Positions 12,467 through 15,325 of a stretch of 15,325 bases of DNA are shown one piece after another. Numbering within the stretch: the first letter of the stretch is position 1; each line of letters starts with the position of its first letter. The notes under the pieces were generated by a model, which did no database searches, was not told the origin of the DNA, and saw only the letters and a list, made by a program, of their open reading frames with translations. Position numbers and translations under genes: made by a program. Source of the stretch: Erysipelotrichia bacterium (GTDB taxonomy: Bacteria > Bacillota_I > Bacilli_A > Erysipelotrichales > Erysipelotrichaceae); assembly GCA_009916335.1 (NCBI GenBank), contig SAAR01000045.1, positions 1-15,325 on the forward strand, read 5' to 3'.

Positions 12467-14488
12467 TAAAAATATACTCCCGATTTGATAAATCAATAAA
12501 GCAACAACATAGGCAACACCTGTTTGAAAGCTGACACTTAGCAATGCTTGTTTATAACTACCTAATTCTCTTTTCGTTGCCGCAAAAGCAGCAACACAAG
12601 GCATATATAAGACAGTGAATGCTAAAAAGGCATAGGCACTAAGTGGTGTAAAAATAGCTTGCATAGCAACATCTAAAGCAGCGGCATTATTGGCATTGCT
12701 CAATACACTTAATGTAGATACAACACTTTCCTTTGCTGTAATTCCTGTTACAATGGCTGTTCCTGCACGCCAATCATCAAAACCTAAAGGAATAAACAAC
12801 TTCGCAATCAGAGAACCTAGACTTGCTAAAATTGAAGTAGCACTATCACTCACAAACGTTAAATTAAAATCAAAACTTTGTAAAAACCAAATCACCATAC
12901 TTGCAACAAATATAATGGTAAAAGCTTTACGCAAGAAATCCTTTGCCTTTTCCCACATATGTAAACCAACACTTTTCGCATCAGGGATACGATAAGCTGG
13001 TAATTCCATGACAAATGGAATAGGATTCCCTTTAAATAAAGTGCTTTTTAATAATAACCCAGATAAAATAGCGACAATGATACCTAGTATATAAATACTA
13101 ATCATCACAAGTGCTGTGTGGCGAGGAAAAAAGGCAGAACAAATCATTCCATAGATTGGCAGTTTCGCACTACAGGACATAAATGGTGTTAAAATAATAG
13201 TCATCTTACGATCACAATTACTGCTTAATGTACGAGTTGCCATAATAGCAGGTACACTACAACCAAATCCAATTAACATAGGTACAAAGCTTTTTCCTGA
13301 TAAACCAATCTTACGCAATAATTTATCCATCACAAAGGCAACACGAGCCATATAGCCACTATCCTCTAATAAGGATAAAAAGAAAAATAAAATCACAATA
13401 ATTGGTAAAAAAGATAAAACACTACCAACACCACCACAAATACCATCAATAATCATCGAATATAGCCACTTACTAACTTGTAAATGATTCAATAATTCAC
13501 TTAGTGATTGCACTCCAAAATCAATCATATTTTCTAAATAGGTTTGTAAAATACCACCAACACTAAATGTAATTGAAAAAATAAGTAACATAATAAGTAG
13601 AAAGATAGGAATCCCTAAATATTTGTGTGTTAATAAAGCATCTATTTTTTCAGAACGTACTTGTTCTTTTGTTTCATTATGTTTTTGTACAGCATACTTA
13701 CATAATTCTTCAATATAAGAATAACGCATATCCGCTAAAGCTGCTTCTCGATCTGTTTCTAATGCATGTTCCATAGAAGTAACAATATGCTCAATAATAT
13801 GTTTGTCATCATCATGTAAATCAATGGCATGAAACATCACCTGATCGCCTTCGACTAGCTTAGTTGCGACAAACCGTAAAGGATATGGTGTTTGCTCTAC
13901 ATGATCGGCAATAATATGTTCAATCGCATGGATTGCTTTATGTTGCTCCCCACGACAAAAATCATGTTCCTCAATTTTTTCTTTATTTTTTACCACATTT
14001 TTAATCGTATCTAACAGCTCTCCAATCCCATCATTTTTAGCGGCAGAAATAGGTACACAAGGTAGTTTTAAAGCCTCACTTAATTTTTTAACATCGATAC
14101 TGTTTCCACTAGAAACCACTTCGTCCATCATATTGAGGGCAATTACCATCGGTTTATCAAGCTCCATTAATTGTAAAGAAAGATATAAATTTCTTTCAAT
14201 ATTGGTCGCATCTACAATATTTAAAATGACATCTGGTTGTTGCTTTAAGATGAAATCTCTAGTTACAATTTCTTCACTTGTATAAGGAGATAAGGAATAA
14301 ATACCAGGTAAATCCACAATGGTTGCATTTTTTAATCCTTTTACTTTTCCTTCTTTTTTTTCAACGGTTACTCCAGGAAAGTTACCAACATGTTGATTAG
14401 AACCCGTTAAACGATTAAACAATGTCGTTTTCCCACAGTTTTGATTACCAGCTAAAGCAATCAAGATCTCTTTATTTTGACTACTCAT
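12464..14488 (-). CDS. feoB: FeoB, ferrous iron transporter (GTPase plus membrane permease)
   Basis: FeoB imports Fe2+ across the cytoplasmic membrane. In the 674-residue reading the G domain shows G1 GNQNCGKT (14-21), G2 Thr in GVTVEK (39-44), G3 DLPG (59-62), G4 NMMD (119-122) and G5 SAAK (148-151). A helical guanine-dissociation-inhibitor region follows, then the membrane part with two gate repeats carrying GFGCSVPAIMATRT and MSCSAKLPIYGMI. Later helices include FIPLGFDDWRAG and a SAYAFLAFTVLYMPCVAAF segment. The frame is open up to 14518, but the ATG at 14488 has GGAGG 7 nt upstream and gives MSSQNKEILIALAGNQ, the normal start. The first 8 bp overlap feoA, so the pair is translationally coupled. 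Confidence 0.96.
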   Translation of the reverse strand: MSSQNKEILIALAGNQNCGKTTLFNRLTGSNQHVGNFPGVTVEKKEGKVKGLKNATIVDLPGIYSLSPYTSEEIVTRDFILKQQPDVILNIVDATNIERNLYLSLQLMELDKPMVIALNMMDEVVSSGNSIDVKKLSEALKLPCVPISAAKNDGIGELLDTIKNVVKNKEKIEEHDFCRGEQHKAIHAIEHIIADHVEQTPYPLRFVATKLVEGDQVMFHAIDLHDDDKHIIEHIVTSMEHALETDREAALADMRYSYIEELCKYAVQKHNETKEQVRSEKIDALLTHKYLGIPIFLLIMLLIFSITFSVGGILQTYLENMIDFGVQSLSELLNHLQVSKWLYSMIIDGICGGVGSVLSFLPIIVILFFFLSLLEDSGYMARVAFVMDKLLRKIGLSGKSFVPMLIGFGCSVPAIMATRTLSSNCDRKMTIILTPFMSCSAKLPIYGMICSAFFPRHTALVMISIYILGIIVAILSGLLLKSTLFKGNPIPFVMELPAYRIPDAKSVGLHMWEKAKDFLRKAFTIIFVASMVIWFLQSFDFNLTFVSDSATSILASLGSLIAKLFIPLGFDDWRAGTAIVTGITAKESVVSTLSVLSNANNAAALDVAMQAIFTPLSAYAFLAFTVLYMPCVAAFAATKRELGSYKQALLSVSFQTGVAYVVALLIYQIGSIFL

Positions 14489-14714
14489 GAATAACCTCCA
14501 CTTTAATTTTAGCGGCATCTTCTAAACGAATGGACAAGGAATATCCTCGTAAATGCAATTCAATTGGATCTTTCATCGGTGCTATTTTCGCTACCTTTAC
14601 CTTTGTTTTGGGTGTTAACCCCATATCTAATAAACGGCGACGCAATTCTCCTTCACCACCAACACTTTTAATAATTCCACTTTGTCCTATTGCCAACTCA
14701 TCTAATCCTATCAT
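14481..14714 (-). CDS. feoA: FeoA, small SH3-like partner of FeoB
   Basis: A 77-residue cytosolic protein with the FeoA SH3-like barrel: GQSGIIKSVGGEGELRRRLLDMGLTP in its first half, followed by TKVKVAKIAPMKDPIELHLRGYSLSIRLEDAAKIKVEV. It supports Fe2+ uptake through FeoB, probably by contact with the G domain. The frame could start at a GTG at 14723, but the AAGGAG ribosome binding site lies directly on it. The ATG at 14714 has 8 nt spacing and is chosen. Its upstream region carries a promoter with a palindrome across the -35, which suggests metal control. Confidence 0.94.
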   Translation of the reverse strand: MIGLDELAIGQSGIIKSVGGEGELRRRLLDMGLTPKTKVKVAKIAPMKDPIELHLRGYSLSIRLEDAAKIKVEVIHE

Positions 14715-14750
14715 GCATGCCACTCCTTTATACTTATATCTAGCACATTA

Positions 14751-14779
14751 ATGTTACATCTAACTAACTTATAAGTCAA
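14751..14779 (-). promoter_or_regulatory. Promoter of feoAB
   Basis: TTGACT (14779-14774), a 17-nt spacer and TAACAT (14756-14751). The leader would be about 30 nt. The -35 lies inside the inverted repeat described separately. Confidence 0.65.
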
Positions 14780-14789
14780 TACAAGTTAG
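14764..14789. promoter_or_regulatory. Inverted repeat over the feoAB -35, possible operator
   Basis: CTAACTT (14764-14770) and AAGTTAG (14783-14789) form a perfect 7-bp dyad with a 12-nt spacer; an inner ACTTATAAGT palindrome overlaps it. The position would let a bound protein block the promoter. It does not match the classical Fur box; a DtxR/MntR-type or other metal regulator is possible. No regulator gene is in the window. Confidence 0.45.
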
Positions 14790-14872
14790 ACAACAAGAAC
14801 CCTTACTATCATAAATAAACAAACTATGAGCGTGATGAAACAAGAAAAGAATAGTGATAAATATTTTTAGTA

Positions 14873-14895
14873 CAAAAAAAGAGGCATACGCCTCT
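14873..14895 (-). terminator. Terminator of the Mn catalase gene
   Basis: AGAGGC and GCCTCT (arms 14895-14890 and 14885-14880) form a 6-bp stem with a 4-nt loop, followed on minus by TTTTTTT. It begins about 25 nt after the catalase stop codon. Confidence 0.9.
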
Positions 14896-14920
14896 AAGTA
14901 ATGCACAAATTTAATAAGCT

Positions 14921-15325
14921 TTAACGATCAAAGGCAGGATTTAATTGATAGTAATTTTGCTCATTAAGTTTCCCTTTCACAAATTCCAAAGCTTCGCCAA
15001 AACGTTGGTAATGCACAATTTCACGCTCACGCAAAAAGCGAATTACCTTTTTTACATCTTCGTTATCAACTAAACGTAAGATGTTATCATAAGTGGTGCG
15101 TGCTTTTTGTTCAGCCGCCATATCTTCCGTTAAATCGGTAATAGGATCCCCTTTTGATTGAAAATATTGTACGTTAAAAGGAACACCACTTGCCGATTGT
15201 GGATAGATACCTAATGTATGATCCACAAAGTAAGCGTCCATTCCTGCTGCCTTTAATTCAGCCACACTAAGTCCCTTTGTTAACTGATATAAAATAGCAG
15301 AAATAATCTCGACATGTGCTAATTC
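14921..15325 (-). CDS. Manganese catalase (CotJC-type), C-terminal part, cut by window edge
   Basis: The visible 134 residues are the C-terminal part; the frame is open through the right edge (it reads ELAHVEIISAILYQLTKG), so the gene's 5' end lies outside. ELAHVE supplies Glu and His ligands of the second metal site, and the paired EDMAAEQKARTTYDN and REREIVHYQRFGE segments supply more Glu/His of the di-manganese core. YFQSKGDPITDL and the end NPAFDR are typical of the CotJC-like group. The enzyme breaks H2O2 into water and oxygen without haem. In spore formers CotJC is a spore coat protein; whether this organism sporulates is unknown. It lies near feoAB, consistent with metal and peroxide handling. 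Confidence 0.9.
   Translation of the reverse strand, partial: ELAHVEIISAILYQLTKGLSVAELKAAGMDAYFVDHTLGIYPQSASGVPFNVQYFQSKGDPITDLTEDMAAEQKARTTYDNILRLVDNEDVKKVIRFLREREIVHYQRFGEALEFVKGKLNEQNYYQLNPAFDR

Noticed and set aside
14836..14880. 14-codon ORF (MSVMKQEKNSDKYF) between feoA and the catalase gene
   Set aside because: No ribosome binding site or promoter, and nothing recognisable in the peptide; such short frames are expected by chance in AT-rich spacer.

Overview
The window looks like chromosomal housekeeping DNA from a low-GC Gram-positive bacterium (Bacillota). Strong AGGAGG-type ribosome binding sites, TTGACN/TATAAT promoters (several with an extended TGn -10), U-tailed hairpin terminators, the MurT/GatD lipid II amidation pair, the rimP-nusA-ylxR-ylxQ cluster and the yceD-rpmF pair all fit this. 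The flavour of the proteins suggests a relative of the Erysipelotrichia, but that placement is inference. I see no phage, IS element, CRISPR array, tRNA or rRNA.

Layout. Positions 1-2830: a minus-strand translation/transcription operon, rimP -> nusA -> ylxR -> ylxQ -> (infB, start codon at the left edge), with its own promoter and a leader hairpin. Positions 2833-3894: a CorA-type divalent-cation transporter preceded by a roughly 105-nt transcript leader. That leader can fold into nested perfect helices and also encodes a 23-codon ORF with a strong ribosome binding site; it is the most interesting item here. Positions 3895-4183: a spacer holding a 15-bp perfect inverted repeat and the terminator of the next operon. 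Positions 4184-6608: murT-gatD plus a small SseB-like gene, one operon. Positions 6694-7447: yceD (DUF177) and rpmF (ribosomal protein L32, only 55 codons), with a strong promoter and terminator. Positions 7549-8519: a sugar-phosphate nucleotidyltransferase, divergent from tmcAL (tRNA-Met cytidine acetate ligase, plus strand), which may have a leaderless mRNA. Positions 9841-11175: a GNAT acetyltransferase and a YebC-family protein on the minus strand. Positions 11267-12449: a PatA-like aminotransferase on the plus strand. Positions 12464-14779: feoA-feoB for ferrous iron uptake, with a possible operator over the -35. Positions 14921-15325: the 3' part of a manganese catalase gene cut by the window edge.

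Common themes are ribosome and translation function (RimP, L32, YlxQ, YlxR, YebC, TmcAL), cell wall (MurT/GatD, possibly PatA for diaminopimelate) and metals (CorA, FeoAB, Mn catalase). Several starts were moved to internal codons because ribosome binding sites or family N-termini require it (rimP, the SseB-like gene, yceD, tmcAL, feoB, feoA). rpmF and the corA leader ORF are small genes that a simple length cut-off would miss.
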